In this document: one piece after another, positions 11,920-24,004 of the stretch | Layout of the letters: each line of letters opens with the position of its first letter | How positions within the stretch are numbered: position 1 is the first letter of the stretch | NCBI GenBank assembly: GCA_023548195.1 | Contig: JAJHZJ010000252.1 | Span: forward strand, 3,790,341-3,854,340 | Source: Bettongia penicillata ogilbyi | Lineage: Eukaryota; Chordata; Mammalia; Diprotodontia; Potoroidae | Length of the DNA stretch: 64,000 nt | Direction of reading: 5' to 3' | Program-made: the position numbers and the translations under genes | The notes under the pieces: generated by a model | The model's database searches: none | What the model was told of the DNA's origin: nothing | The model's input: the letters and a program-made list of their open reading frames with translations, nothing else

Positions 11920-12371
11920 GAAAAAAATTTGTAAAGATTTACATGAACTGATGCAAAGGGAAGGGAGCAGAACCAGGAGAACACTGTGCACAGTAACAGC
12001 AACATTGCGTAATGATGAACAGTGATTGACTTAGCTCTTCTCCGCAGCACAATGATCCAAGACAATTCTGAAAGACTTGGGATGGAAAATGTTATCCACA
12101 TCTAGAGAAAGAACTGATGGAGTCTGAATGCAGACTGAAGCATACTATTTTATTTTAATTTTTATTAGATTTTTTTCTTTTTTCTGTTCTTTCAGAACAT
12201 AACTAATATGGAAATATGTTTTATGTGATCATCCATTATATAACCTATGTCAAATTGCTTACCATCTTAGTGAGGAGGGAGGGAGAATATTTGGAATTCA
12301 AAATTTTATTTAAAAAAAATGTCATTACTTGTTACTGGGAAAAATATAATACTATTTAAAAGAAAAAAAAT
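11920..12371 (+). mobile_element. 5'-truncated L1 3' end
   Basis: This is the characteristic marsupial L1 3' end: GATTTACATGAACTGATGC, GAGCAGAACCAGGAGAACA, GACTTAGCTCTTCTC, AATGATCCAAGACAATTC, CACATCTAGAGAAAGAACTG and AATGCAGACTGAAGCATACT. The T-rich 3' UTR follows and ends in AAAATATAATACTATTTAAAAG. It interrupts L2, whose 3' end resumes just after it. Confidence 0.85.
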
Positions 12372-12764
12372 CTAGTGACTTCCATTTGTTGATTATTTCC
12401 TATTTGTTCTATATATAGTTTATTTGTACATAGCAGTTTGCATGTTGTCTCCCCCCATAGATTGTGAGCTCCTTGAGGTCAGGGATTATCCTTTGCCTTT
12501 CTTTATATCCCCCATGCTTGACCCAATGCCTAGCATGTAGCAGGTATTTGATAAATGCTTACTGACTGACTGGCTGGCCTCTTCCCCCTCTACTAAGGAT
12601 TCACTTCTGGGATGACCAGGCTCAGTCCCAGGGGAACCTGACCACCTAAAAAAGGGTCAGACTCTATTTCTTACCCTCTCTACCCTGTGATTATACCACT
12701 CCAGCATCTTGGGGGAAATTATTCAAAATTGTATTTGGCTCATGTCTAGGGTCTACCTAAAAGA

Positions 12765-13015
12765 AGGAAACAAGAATTTATTAAGTAGTTACTATATACC
12801 AGGCACTGTGCTAAGTGTTTTATAATTATTATCTCTTCTTATCCTCACAACAATCCTAGGAAATAGGTGCTTTTACTATCCTCATTATACAGTAGAAGAA
12901 ACTGAGGCAGAGGTTAAGTGACTTGCCCAGGGCCACACAGCTAGTAAGTGTCTAAGGTCGGATTTGAATTCAGGTCTTCTTGACCCCAGGCCCAGTGCAA
13001 TATCCACCAGGAAAC
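12765..13015 (-). mobile_element. MIR/MAR-type CORE-SINE, near full length
   Basis: In reverse it shows the L2-like tail (TTATTAAGTAGTTACTATATACC), AAACTGAGGCAGAGGTTAAGTG, ACTTGCCCAGGGCCACACAG, CTAGTAAGTGTC and the head-side GATTTGAATTCAGGTCTTC. Confidence 0.85.
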
Positions 13016-13904
13016 CTCTAAATAGGGGAACAAAAAGGTATTCAATGAACAATATGAATCAGTTGTGGGAAAGTGATTTCCTCTGTACAAAAGATGTTCT
13101 TATCATTCACAAGATCTATAGGCATACATTGACAGAAAGTCTTAAAACAGGGTATGGTAACCTAACTGCTATCCTCTTAGAAGACTGAGACAAACCATCA
13201 AAAGACGAAGCATTTTGTGGGAGTGCTAACTAGGCACATTTCACATTTCATCTTGGTATGTACTGTCCAAACAATTCCCTCAAGGTCCTCATTTTCTGAC
13301 AAGGCTTGCCAGAGGTTGAGCTTCTTCCCTTTGCTGGTCATGACTTCTGACTGATGGACTCATGACCTCTGGATTCCTCAAACTCTTAAGGTGGTCTCTG
13401 AGGCTGGAAGTGTCCATCTCAAGATTATCTGTGATCAAAGAAACACAAAATAGAAAAGGCTGCCAGAGGCCAGAGCTCAGTCAGGCTCACGTAAACCCAC
13501 ACATGAACTGTCGTATCTTCACAGTTCACCATTTTCCTGGCAAGGTAGAGCAAAGGTAATTGTTCTTGCCATCCCCACCCCACACCTCTCTGGATGTAGG
13601 CTCAAATTTCTTGACTGTCTGCATATGGGAAGAGAAAGGGCAGAGAGTATGTATAGGGGAATGGAAGGGGATACAGATCCTCTTTAAAGATCCACTGAGT
13701 CATTATATCTTCCTTCTCAATGGCCAATAATGGGTTTGCTACATCATCTCAAAGCTCAAGGCCTTCAGTGAGGAGCTATACCTCATATATACCTTAAACC
13801 CCTGAATTTCATTAAAGTTTCCAGTCAAACTCTGGAGCATTTTCCCTATAATAACCCCTTTAGATCCATTACCATACATACTTCCTAGTCTCCAACCTCT
13901 AGTT
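13016..13904. other. Unassigned stretch
   Basis: No recognised repeat or gene. A purine-rich segment lies near 13620-13680. Confidence 0.4.
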
Positions 13905-14065
13905 CAACCCCAGCTACCCTGGTGATATTTCCATTTTACAGGTAGAAACTGAGGCTAAGAAAGGTTAAGTGATTGGCTCATGGCTACCCAGCTAGTATCT
14001 ATCAGAGGTGGGATATAAAGCCAGGTTGTATTGACTCCATCCTCAGTCCACTGACCAGTACTTTG
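13905..14065 (-). mobile_element. MIR SINE
   Basis: CATTTTACAGGTAGAAACTGAGGC, GGTTAAGTGATTGGCTCATGG and CAGCTAGTATCTATCAGAGG are the reverse MIR core. Confidence 0.75.
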
Positions 14066-15399
14066 AGCCATCACGTAGAGCATCTCAATACTGTAATCTG
14101 ACTGGTGAGTTCTGATCTGAAAGGCTTATCTATCTTACCTACCTAATAGTAAAAATAAATGCTGATACAGTTTATATACTCCCTCAGTTCCCTTTCCTCT
14201 TCAAGCACAGGCTGAATGATGCCAATTTGCCTATGATAGTTTTATGATGTGGGCTGGGATCCACTGGGAACTGTTTTGAAACCAACAAATTCATTTCAAT
14301 TAGGAGTGAAACTTAATGTCCAATTTTCCCACTAGCATCCCTGGGTGAGAGAAGGCAGCTTTCGCAGCCGAAATGTCTCTCCTTCCTCCCTCACAGCTTT
14401 ACTTGTTCCTGATGGAAGCAGATTATGCTAACTTGTGCACCCTGAAGGAAGCATTTTCTCCAAGTTAATAGTAAGCACATTCCAGTGAAATGGAGGAAGG
14501 TTGGGGGGGGGCGGGAGATGGAACGGGAGTAACAGAACAAAGACATTATGGAAAAAGGGGGAAGATGTGAAGAGAATTCCAGTATGGTGTTTCCAACCAA
14601 TCAGAATCTGTTTCAGAGCATTGCCCAAGGATTCCCCCAAAGAACTAAGGGATAAGTAAATAAATCTCATCCTTGTTAGCATTTCAAATCCTTAAATGAG
14701 TCCCTATGTTAATTCCTAAGTGACAAATAAGTGATTGAAATTACTGCCTCACTTACCCTTTAAATAGCTCCTGCTCCAGCCCATTCCCTAATTCTTAAAA
14801 ACAAAAGAAATTCCTTCTCAATTTTAGGGTCAGAGGCAATTCAAGGACTGATTTCAGTCAGTGAAAGTCCAAGCATTTTAAACTAAAGTAGACATTAACT
14901 TGACAGTATTATTAATAACCATATGAGCCTCTTTCTCAGAATTGCATTCTTTTGAGAATTTGCAAGCCTGCATTTCCTCTCTGCAGCATCTGCACTCCCT
15001 GTTGGAGGTACAAGCCTATCCAGAACTGTATTTTTACTCTTGTTATTCCTTGGCTCATTCAGTATCCGTGATCATGATGGTGACATCCTCTACTATTTCC
15101 ATTGTATGGACTTCTCTACAGCAGAAAGTGGCATTCTCCTGTATTAGTTTTCTTCTCCCAAAAATTAGGAGGCTGGGCTGGTCTTGAAGGTACTTCTCAC
15201 CTCTGGTGGTGTTCTATGATCTAGATATTATAGCAGATATAAGCTCTAAGAATCCTTATACCAACTCTCATACTCACAGATGAGGTTTGAGTTTGAGAGC
15301 ATCTCTATATCCCCTCAGGATTCTATAGATACTCTGTGGTGACAGGGGTGATTCTCTAATACCATCAGCTTGAACCCCAACTGGTATGCCTTCCACTTC
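14066..15399. other. Unassigned stretch
   Basis: No repeat family is recognised with confidence. A ten-G tract interrupted by a C occurs near 14503-14515. Frames at 14391-14682 and 14942-15187 have no known motifs. Confidence 0.4.
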
Positions 15400-15725
15400 C
15401 CCAGATTGTCATTTGAGAATTATGTTAGTTAGCTATCCATAAGTCACTTTTAGAAAGATATCTCAACCTCAACATGCTCAAGATAAACTCAATATCTATA
15501 CCCCCAAATCCAACACTCTTCCAAAATTGCCTGTCTCTGTTGAGGGCCACCACTGTCCTTTTAATCATCCAGATTTAAAACCTTGGCATCTTTCTAGACA
15601 TCTCACTCTCACTCACCCACTTATCCAATCAGTTACTAAATCTTCCTTCAACCTCCACATTTCTCATGACTGTCGAATTCTTTCCGATCACACAGATGCT
15701 ACTGTGTCAGCTTCAAATCTCTCTG
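15400..15725 (+). mobile_element. L2 LINE fragment (post-RT region)
   Basis: The translated plus strand reads YLNLNMLKI and then, one frame over, LGIFLDISLSLTHLSNQ, which correspond to the L2 segments LKLNMSKTELI and NLGVILDSSLSLTPHIQ. Shifts between frames show decay. Confidence 0.7.
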
Positions 15726-15727
15726 CA

Positions 15728-16000
15728 TTTCCATGGCGTGCCCCCTTCAGAGAAAGTGCTGTGCTCTAGGAGCAAAGCAGAATTGAAACAGCTCTAAGGA
15801 AATGCAGGATGCCCAAATTTAAAGTATCCACCCCAAATGTTCACATGGACTATTTGTGCCCAACCTGTGTTAGAGCATTCGAAGTTCATATGGTTCCAAC
15901 CAGTCACAGACACACATTCAAAGTTGACTTTAGCAAAGTGATGTCATTTCGGTTCTTTTCAAGAACAAAGGACAATAACCAGCCAATCAATCTCTGTCCC
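15728..16000 (+). mobile_element. RTE LINE 3' end with relic zinc-finger-like C-terminus
   Basis: The frame from 15809 contains YLCPTCVRAFEVHMVPTSHR, matching the C2H2-like end (CPTCGRAFRAHIGLISHSRTH type) that closes ORF2 of marsupial RTE elements. The 3' tail TGATGTCATTTCGGTTCTTTT, AAGAACAAAGGACAATAACC and a CCAATCAATC repeat follow. The two cysteines (CPTC) and one clear histidine of the finger survive. It is 5' truncated. The WSINE-like copies in this window share its tail. Confidence 0.75.
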
Positions 16001-16017
16001 CCACAAATCTGTCTTTA

Positions 16018-16985
16018 ATTTTTTAAATTTCTTTTCATTTTTTCTTTAAAATTTGTTTATTATGACATTGACACCTCAACAAACATCAACATTTCCGTAT
16101 TCAAAGAACAGAATAAAGAGGCTTATATATATGATGTACAATTTTATTTTGAAAAATATGTTTTAAATTTAATACAGTAGGACCAATTATTTGTGTCATC
16201 TAATGAACCTTTTTGACTTTGTGCTTTTGATGTTTCAATGATGCTTCTACCTTTTCATCACTATCATCACTTTCCCTTCCCCAATATTCCGCAACAATAA
16301 AAGCACTCTAGTAAAGAATAATTATAAACAAAACAAATTCACACATTTTCAAAGTCAAAAAACTTATACCTTATTCTGCAACTCCTTTCCCAATCTCTGC
16401 GAAGAGATGAAGATCATATTTCATCATTTTGTTCTGGTAGAGTCAAGGTTGATCAGGGTTATTATTCAAAGTTATTATTGTTTTTATTCACTCAATCATT
16501 TATTATAATTTTGTAGTCACCGAACAAGTCTTTCTCCTGGTTCTGTTCACTCCATTCCGTGTTAGTTCATACAAGCCTTTCCAGAGTTTCCTGAATAAAT
16601 CCCTTATGTCATTTTTATGGTGTAGCAAGATTATATTCATATTTTTTTCAGTTATTCCCAAATTGATGGGCATCAAATTTGCTCCCAGACTGTTGCCATC
16701 ACAAAAAAGTATTGCTAAGAATGTTATCGATGACTTGAAAGTTCATGTTTACTAGTGGTATGACTGGGTCAGAGTATCTGCAGAATAGTGTCTCTTTAGG
16801 TACCATTCCAAGTTGCTTTCTACAATGTTTGGGCCAATTTCCAGTTCGACAAACAGTGCATTATGTGTAGTCCCACCAGAGGGCTACTTTGGCTGCATCC
16901 CCAAATTTCTGTTGTGCTGTCTCATTGACATGTTCTTTGAGTAAGTTATTTATTGTTTCTGCAAGGATGGAGGTTGATCAAGTAA
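16018..16985 (-). mobile_element. 5'-truncated L1 3' end, antisense
   Basis: In reverse it carries the marsupial L1 3' region: TTCTCCTGGTTCTGTTCACT, TAGTTCATACAAGCCTTTCC, CCCAAATTGATGGGCATC, TGTTGCCATCACAAAAAAGT, GACTGGGTCAGAGTATCTG and CCAGTTCGACAAACAGTGCATTA. The 3' UTR with its A-tail lies at the left, abutting the RTE tail. The rightmost 80 bp are less certain. Confidence 0.75.
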
Positions 16986-19060
16986 ATCAATCTAAACATG
17001 CTCACTCACCTAAGGTACATGATAAGGTGCTATGCTCCAATCTATTTATCCAGTAAGAATACATTAAAGCTCTTCGCTAAGTTCACAATGCCTGGACACT
17101 ACCCTAGGTGCTACAGGGTAGTGTTTGGATTGACGAAGGGGCTTTGTCATGCCCTCTGGGGCTTACATAAAACTGGCAAGACAATTGACTAGAAGCAGAG
17201 AAAGAGCACTCCAAATAAAGTCCTGAGACATAATTGATTGAAATAGGAGTGGGTAGGGGAAGGAAATCTAGCCTCATCTTGGTCCTAATATTCTCCCTAC
17301 TCCCTTGACTAGGGGCTCAAGACAACTTCAGAGGACTGGAGGATTTTGAATTTCTCACTGGAATGCTAACAATATCCCTGCAACAGCTGATGACCGTCTA
17401 TATCAGGTGTCAAGGACAGACTGGATGAGACAAGAAACAGATTCAAAGTTCTACAAAGAGCCCAGCAGAAAAAGGAATCTGATCAAGAACATTAGTCATT
17501 TACAAATAAAGTGGTCTGTTCCCACTTCTTCGCTGTTTGCTCCTGTTTTCACCAAGACTAGATGCCAGTCTTTGGTCCTTACATGTTATTTCTATCTTGT
17601 TCAATCCCTCCCTTGTGATCAAGCCTCTGAAGTTAAAATTTTATTGATAACTATTCCTTACCTGAATCTACTCTGCTTTATCATCTCAAGCTTCTTTATT
17701 TTTTCCTATTTAGTGTATTATTTTCCTATTTCAACAACAAACTTTATGTATGTGTATGTGCATGAACATGTACATGTGTGTATCCTTAATCCTGTTTAAA
17801 TAAGACCATCATCATTAGATGGAAGGATGTATGGCAATGGATCTATAGGGGTCATATTAGGGAAAATGCACCAGAATTCCACTCTTCTACTTCTGTTTTT
17901 ATACTCCTCGCCTCCCATTTATGCAGAATACTAAGTGCTACTCCCTTCTTCCTTATTTCTTCCATTGTATATTCCTTTTCCCCCCTTTACTTTCTTAAAA
18001 GTCACATGATAGAACAAACCTGCAGCTATGCCCTTGTTTTTGACTCATGTAACTTTCCTGATTCCCCCAAGTATTACTGCTGTCCCTTCCAAGCTACCTT
18101 CTATTTAATTGCAAACTCAGAATCTATAAAAGCAATTTTTGTCTTCCTCCTCCCTTTCTCTGCTTTGTTTCTTCATCCATTTACTTATATTTTCACACTC
18201 AATTCTTAGATTGGGATTTTGTGTCAGAGCCCATCCCCATTCTTAGCTGGGTTGGGCATTCTTTTCCTTCCATATAGTATGAATACTACTTTTAATTTCC
18301 ATGTGATGGTTGGGATTAGGCTCCACCTTGGGCTTTAAACCTTGGCTTTTGTTTTAGTGTCAGTTGTCCACTATAAATTAGGCCTCAGCTTTCTCCTTCT
18401 GTTTGCACTATCCATCAAGAGTTGTGTCCCAGACAGGCCTCAATGAGATGATGGAGATTTTGCTGATATCAAGCTTCCTGCACAAATATTCAAACATCGA
18501 TTGGTAGTCAGACACTGAAATGGTCCTATAACCTGCTGTGGCTCCTAGTGCATTGAGGAATGCTTGTCTGGGTGCTGTATCTCTGTGCAGTGACCTACAG
18601 AGGCTGTTTTTGCACCCCTTATTATCTTCCTCCCTCCCCCCACCTGTTTCTGTTTGACAGGTGAGGACTGTGGTCTACCTTCACCTGATTTTCAGAGCTG
18701 GGGCTGGCTCTAGCTTTAGAAATTCTTGTTCAGACAACTCTGATTTTTGTTTCATTGAAGGACTTTGTGTTGGCTTCCACACCCTTCCTGTTTCCACTGG
18801 TTATTGAGCTCATACTGGTTTCATTGGGACAATCCATCTCCCAGTCTCCACTTTCATTGGCTGCCTCTGGCTTTCTTGGTTCAAATTTACACTACTAGCT
18901 GCTGCTATTGCCTGGCTATTTGTGTGTGTGTGTGAATGTTTGTGTAGTTCTGGACTGGATGAATGCGTTTACTTGTGTTTCTTTTTTTTTTCAGATTTCT
19001 TTATCAGTAGATTTCTTCGGGCCCTTGACTTCTGTAGGAGATGTAGTCTTTTCTATTACC
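16986..19060. other. Unassigned stretch
   Basis: No gene or family is supported. It is pyrimidine-rich between 17500 and 18900, with a short TG run near 18920 and a T tract near 18983. The 18200-18900 part could be an antisense LINE 5' region, but I cannot show that. Confidence 0.4.
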
Positions 19061-19660
19061 TTTGAAATGGACCGAATTAATAAATCACAGGCAAATGTCA
19101 ATCAGGAATTTCGAGAGCGTCATTTATTAGCCAGGCTAGTGGCTGCCTCATGTAGAGACCCAGAGGAGACAGCCCCAAACTGAGGTGGGTGAGTACATTT
19201 TAAGCATTTCGGTGCTACTCGGTACAGCCTTGCGGTCTCCACAACAGAGTTCTGACAGAGTAAGAGGGGGGCTTGCTACTAGGCAAAACCCCCAAAACAG
19301 AAGAGGTTGTCAGGGAGTTACTAGGCACAGGACCCCTAACAGAAAACAGGTGCCAGGAGAGGTAGCCAATCAAAGACTGGTTGTCATTCAACATTCAGTA
19401 GTTGTCAGGAAGGGGGGTGGGGTGCTCAGCAGAAGGTGGTTACCTGGTAATGGGGGTCTAACATTAGGTGGCACACAGGTGGTTACCATGCAAATGGACT
19501 AAACAAGAGATGACTGTTAACAATTCATCAGATATTAAACCAAAGGGGAATAACATTTTAACAGGGGCTTAACAACAGAAGGAAACTGTTACTAGGCAAG
19601 CTATTCTGCCCAGTAACCTAACAGAGAGCTCTTGGCCTAGGGGCCCAGGGAGAAATAATG
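19061..19660 (-). mobile_element. Probable solo LTR of an endogenous retrovirus, antisense
   Basis: On the minus strand an AATAAA signal (plus 19123-19128) is followed by TGACGCTCTCGAAATTCC. It lies about 75 bp downstream of a TTAAAATGTACTC TATA-like box (plus 19194-19206), which is the U3-R-U5 order of an LTR. The U3 side holds several GTTACTAGGCA/GTTACC repeats. No gag, pol or env sequence flanks it. The TG/CA termini and target duplication could not be confirmed. Confidence 0.45.
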
Positions 19661-21219
19661 TCCATTTTACCTTTAATGTCACTATTTCTACCTTGAAGTC
19701 CCAAGGGTATCTTTTACTGATGATTGGAGATGAGACTTCCATAGATGAGTCCAGATTAAAGTGGCAGTGACAGTTATTGAAGTGTGGCAGTTACTCAGAT
19801 TGGGGTGGTACGGCAGATTTAAAAATGGCATCCCAGATTTTCCTTTCTGTAGAGGAAATATCCTATGTCTTAGCCATATCAAAGGTTCTCCCTCCTTTCC
19901 ATGGGTTCTAGCTTGTTATCACATTGGTGGAGAATAAGGCATCATCTGTTCTCTCTTTTTCTATATCTCTACTTTGCCACCTTTGAATGCAATAACTGGT
20001 TGAATGAGAAGAGATTAGAGGCTTGGACTTTTTTATGATTTCCTGAAATTGTCTGACAAGGAGAATGTGAAGGGTCCTATTGATGATGCCAAGTGCTAAG
20101 GGGGATGTATAGGCCTAGATGGACACCTTTTCTATGACGTCTGAATTGGGAAAAGAGGAAATCTTGACTAATTCTGTAGAACATGTCTGTGATGGGTTCA
20201 AAATGGCTTGTAAAGTGCATACCAGCAATCATACTCTTCATCCTGTCTGATGTTTTTGCTACAAGAATACCAACTTTTGCAGTATCTTGACCGTGACATT
20301 ACAGAGCTGATATGGTACAAGGACAGGATGACAGGGCAATAAGGAAGTATATACGCTGGTACAGTGTACAGACAGAAATGAAGGCATGCACATACATCTG
20401 ATCATCTAGCCCTGCCTTCATTTGGTATTGGTTTTGTGCTGTAATGCCAAATTCCTATGGAAAATTGGAAAGCATTTGAAAATAAATTGGGAAACTGAAA
20501 GAACAAGTTGTACTTGGTCAGAAGGGGTCAAAATTTACTGTAATTGCTGCAAGAACACCACCATCATTGTGTATGTGGTCATGACAATCTCTGATAAATG
20601 CAGAAACAAACATAATTCTTTAAACATGTGCAGGCTTGTTGTTATAGAAGGAAAATATATTTGTACCATGTTTGGACATTTTACCATTTACTGTTTAAGA
20701 CATCATTAAATTTTTTTTAGTGCAAACCCTTTATGTGGTGAAGGTAATTCAATAACCACTCAATGGGAAACACTAATGTAACTGATTTGCTTTACAGTGA
20801 GTGCCTAAGATACACTGATTATTACTTTCTCATTAAATAAATGGTTATGTTTAAGATGTAGTGATATCATCATTGTGAGTGACTAGTCATGTTTAAATGG
20901 AAACACACAGGTAGGAGCTTGAGAGCTATGGTGGAAAGTGTGGTGGAGTGTGCCACCCCACAATAGGGTTACTCCTAAAACCCTGAGAGAATTTGAGTAT
21001 AACAGCATCGGGATAATTCTCTGGGAACATAGATCTATCAGTTTGAGGTCAGGCTGGAATGAACCAACAAGTCTAGAATAAGTATGCTCATATCTTCTTC
21101 AAGGGGTTATGATATAGGGATTCATGCCAGGTATGTCATACAGCTTTATTACATTTTGTTTGTGAAATTTCTACTTATAGCTCTTAGATTTCCCTCCACA
21201 ATGATTGCTATTCCCCTCG
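19661..21219. other. Unassigned stretch
   Basis: No repeat or gene was recognised. A cysteine-containing frame at 20422-20709 (95 codons) has no motif I know. The sequence looks single copy by eye. Confidence 0.4.
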
Positions 21220-21400
21220 TTCATCATAGGATGATAACTTTAGAGCTAGAAGGGACCTTAGCAATCATTTAGTCCAACTTCCTTATTTTACAGATGAGGA
21301 AACAGCACCAGAGTGGCAAGATGATTTAGCCAATATTACTGGAACCGCAAAGATTCGAACCGAGATCCTCTACCTCCAAATCTAATTCTTTTCCTACTTT
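21220..21400 (-). mobile_element. MIR SINE
   Basis: The 3'-terminal MIR block in reverse (TTTAGAGCTAGAAGGGACCTTAG, TTTAGTCCAACTTCC) leads into TTACAGATGAGGAAACAG and a decayed core. Confidence 0.75.
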
Positions 21401-21544
21401 TCCATCTTTGGCATGACTTTCACATTCTTGGTCCCCAGTATTACCAGAGTTCTACTGATATCTCTTTGAGGATCATCACAGAGGTCAAGCCACAAGAAAA
21501 AATGGATTTATTTGTTTTTAGTCATCTGTGAGCAGGTTAATCCC

Positions 21545-21740
21545 AAAATATTATAACCTAAGACACTTAGTAATTGTGTGAACTTGAGGACATCACTTAA
21601 CCTATCTCAGTCTCAGTTTCCTCATCTGTAAAATGGGGGGAAATAGAACCCACCTCATGGGATTGTGGTGAGAATCAAATGACATAAAATGTGTAAAGCA
21701 CTTTGCAAACATTAAAGCACGAAATATGTTATCTACTATT
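21545..21740 (+). mobile_element. MIR/THER-type SINE
   Basis: Core blocks AAGACACTTAGTAATTGTGTG, CATCACTTAACCTATCTC, CTCAGTTTCCTCATCTGTAA and a GTAAAGCACTTTGCAAAC tail run on the plus strand. Confidence 0.75.
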
Positions 21741-21959
21741 ATTGGATCTTATTTGTATAAGAGGGGGCTATGGGTATAAATTATTGCCTGTATTGTCAAA
21801 AGCAATTAATATGTGGATTAGTTTTTTAAAAAAAAAGTCTGTGCCTATTTTGTGGCAGGAAAGAGGGGAGAGATATATCCAGAAATTAAATGATATAAAA
21901 ACAAAACACAATAAAATCTAACTTAGCTCCTGGGTACCATATGTATGCATATTGTCAGC

Positions 21960-22400
21960 CCCTCCCCTCCCCTTCTCCACAGAATTATTTCTCTTTGTGC
22001 TATTAGAATTTTATTCTCCATTTTAGAATTCCTCTCTAAGGGATCCTGCCTACCTATTCTCTGGACCTTCTAACACCAATTCTCACAAAACTTACTGGGT
22101 TTGTCATCCAGTTCCTATTTCTCTTCAGCTCTCACAAATTCTAAGATGAAGAATGGTTAATTTCTCTCAAGATTCATATTATTTCCACCTAGCAACTGGT
22201 TCTTCTTTGGTAAAAATCAAATCCAGAACTGAACTCTCACTTGTTGGTTCTTCCATCTTTTGAAGGATCAAATATTTTCACCACTATGAAAATATTTAGC
22301 CAAATTAAAATTCTTTTTATTTAACAATATTTCAACTTCCTGTCATTACTTAAATGATCTTTTCAAAACTTGTCTTGACAGTCAAAAATTTTGGCATGTA
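21960..22400 (-). mobile_element. CR1/L3 LINE fragment (endonuclease region), antisense
   Basis: The segment AAATCAAATCCAGAACTGAAC followed by TTCCATCTTTTGAAGGATCAAA parallels 60830-60900 in the large CR1/L3 copy (AATCTAGTTCAGAACAGAATTC, TCCACCATTTGAAGGATTC). It therefore appears to be the same endonuclease-domain region in the same orientation. The ends are approximate. Confidence 0.5.
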
Positions 22401-22759
22401 ATAATAAACCCATATATACCAACCTCATCTTTTCACACATTAATGAATTTTATGCATTGCTCATAATAAAACTGATAATTTGTATAGATTATTTAGGAAA
22501 TTTTTTAAAGAATGAAGACACTCCCTTCTTCTCCCTCTCCCCTTTTACAAAGTGGTCCTAGTGAATGTCATTCTTCTGTAGTAATGTTTTATTTTTCTTT
22601 CTTAAACCAGTGCCAGGGAATATAAGAAGGGACCTTTCCTACTTCAGCCTGAGATTTCAATAACTTTCTGTCAAAGAAGATAATTGAGAGATAGGCTCTG
22701 CTTTCATCTACATATCAAGTTATGGTATGATTCATTTTGTTGGTCAAGAATCAGATCTT

Positions 22760-22905
22760 TAAATGTATAAAAATTCAAAAGGACACCATTCCCCAATAGA
22801 TAATCAGTCCAAAGACATGAAAAAGCAATTAAAAAAAAGAAATAGAAAGTATCAATGACTGTATGAAAGCATGCTCCAAATCCTCAATAAAATGAGAAAT
22901 GAATT
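22760..22905 (+). mobile_element. L1 fragment
   Basis: It contains ACACCATTCCCCAATAGATAA, TCCAAAGACATGAAAAAGC and GAAAGCATGCTCCAAATC, the L1 region just 3' of ORF2 that also occurs at the right edge of the window. Confidence 0.65.
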
Positions 22906-23214
22906 GTAAGAAATGTTTCTCATTCCTTATCTGATTGCTCTTTCTCAGACTTTTTTTTATTGACTTATTATCCATACTCTACCCAAATTTGTGGGAATAC
23001 CTCAGGACTCTGTCTTGGACTGTCTTCTTATGTCTTTTATTTTTTTTTAACATACTGATCTCATCATCATCCATATATTTAACTATCATCTCTATGCAGA
23101 TGACTCCCGAATGTGTATGTCCTGCCTCAGCTGTCTCCTAAGTGCCTATTCCATATATTTAACTTCAAACAAGACCTGTATCTCAAAATGCAACAAGGAC
23201 AAAACTTATCTTTT

Positions 23215-24004
23215 AATTAATCAGCAAATATTAGTGAAGCGCCTACTATATACTAGGTACTTGGAAGATACTTAGGATACAAAGACAAGAGGGAACTTGT
23301 CCCTGTGCTCTGAGAATTTATATTCTAAGTAGGAGACAACATGCTCATCCTAGGCATTAATGGTGAGTATGCCAGGACTGGGATTTATGTGTGCCTTTGA
23401 TACATGAAACAAACACATAAAAATAAATATAAAGTAACTTTATGAGGAGAGGCTCTAGTAATTGGAAGACCATGAAAAGCTGCATGCAGAAGATAACACT
23501 TAAGCTATGTCTTGAAGGAAAGTAGAGATTCCAAGAGAAAAAGATGAGGAGAAAGTATATGCCAGGGGTAGGGGACAGCCAGTGCAAAGACGTAGAGACA
23601 CAAAATAGAATGTACTTTTGGAAGAATAACAAGGATACTATTATGAGTGGCTATAGTCTACGAAGGAGACCAGAAAAGTGGGATGAGACCACATGGGAAA
23701 ACATTTTAAGCAGACCTGACCTACAACTGGTAGTGACAGAATCAGACAAGTTTTTGCAATAGTACAGGTGAGGTTATGGGTCGTAAGAAAGGGATGTGTG
23801 TGAGAGATGTCATGGAGATAGAATCAATAAAATTTAGCAGTGGTGTAGATGAATGAATGAGGACTTGAGATGGACACTGAAGTTTCTAACACAGGTGATG
23901 ACTGTGGTGGAACCCTGGCCAGGTAGGAAAGTTTGCCAGAAGTGTAGTTTTGGGGGAGGATGGTAGAGGTAGGGAAGATAATAAGTTCTGTTTTGGACAG
24001 GTGG
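23215..24004 (-). mobile_element. Second L2 copy, inverted, inserted into L2
   Basis: In reverse complement this is a continuous L2 3' region. It begins with a GTCCAAAACAGAACTTATTATC segment and ends with the L2 terminus: GAATATAAATTCTCAGAGCAC, TAGTATATAGTAGGCGCTTC and an AATATTTGCTGATTAATT tail. Its 5' break lies at the same point of L2 as the break in the host copy, so the two form a head-to-head inverted pair. Confidence 0.75.

Larger units (their letters stand above)
9740..12590 (+). mobile_element. L2 LINE: reverse transcriptase to 3' end, with three nested insertions
   Basis: This is a long decayed L2 copy. The frame near 10200-10250 reads KVTNDLLITYSNGFFSVLILLV, and SVLGPVLLYY lies near 10410; these are the VTNDLL..S.G..SVLILLDLS and QGSVLGPLLF segments of L2 reverse transcriptase. 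After an insert the frame resumes with LGDLIGFHRFNYLLYIDDS, the catalytic YADD region carried here as YIDD, then ISNCLLDIS near 10960. The rest is the L2 post-RT and 3' region, ending at 12440-12580 with GAGCTCCTTGAGGTCAGGG and ATAAATGCTTACTGACTGA. L2 segments are about 9740-10444, 10841-11011, 11261-11910 and 12372-12590. Stops and frameshifts show that it is dead. Confidence 0.85.

Noticed and set aside
15809..16018. C2H2 zinc-finger-like protein (YLCPTCVRAF)
   Set aside because: It is the C-terminal finger-like end of an RTE ORF followed by the RTE 3' tail.
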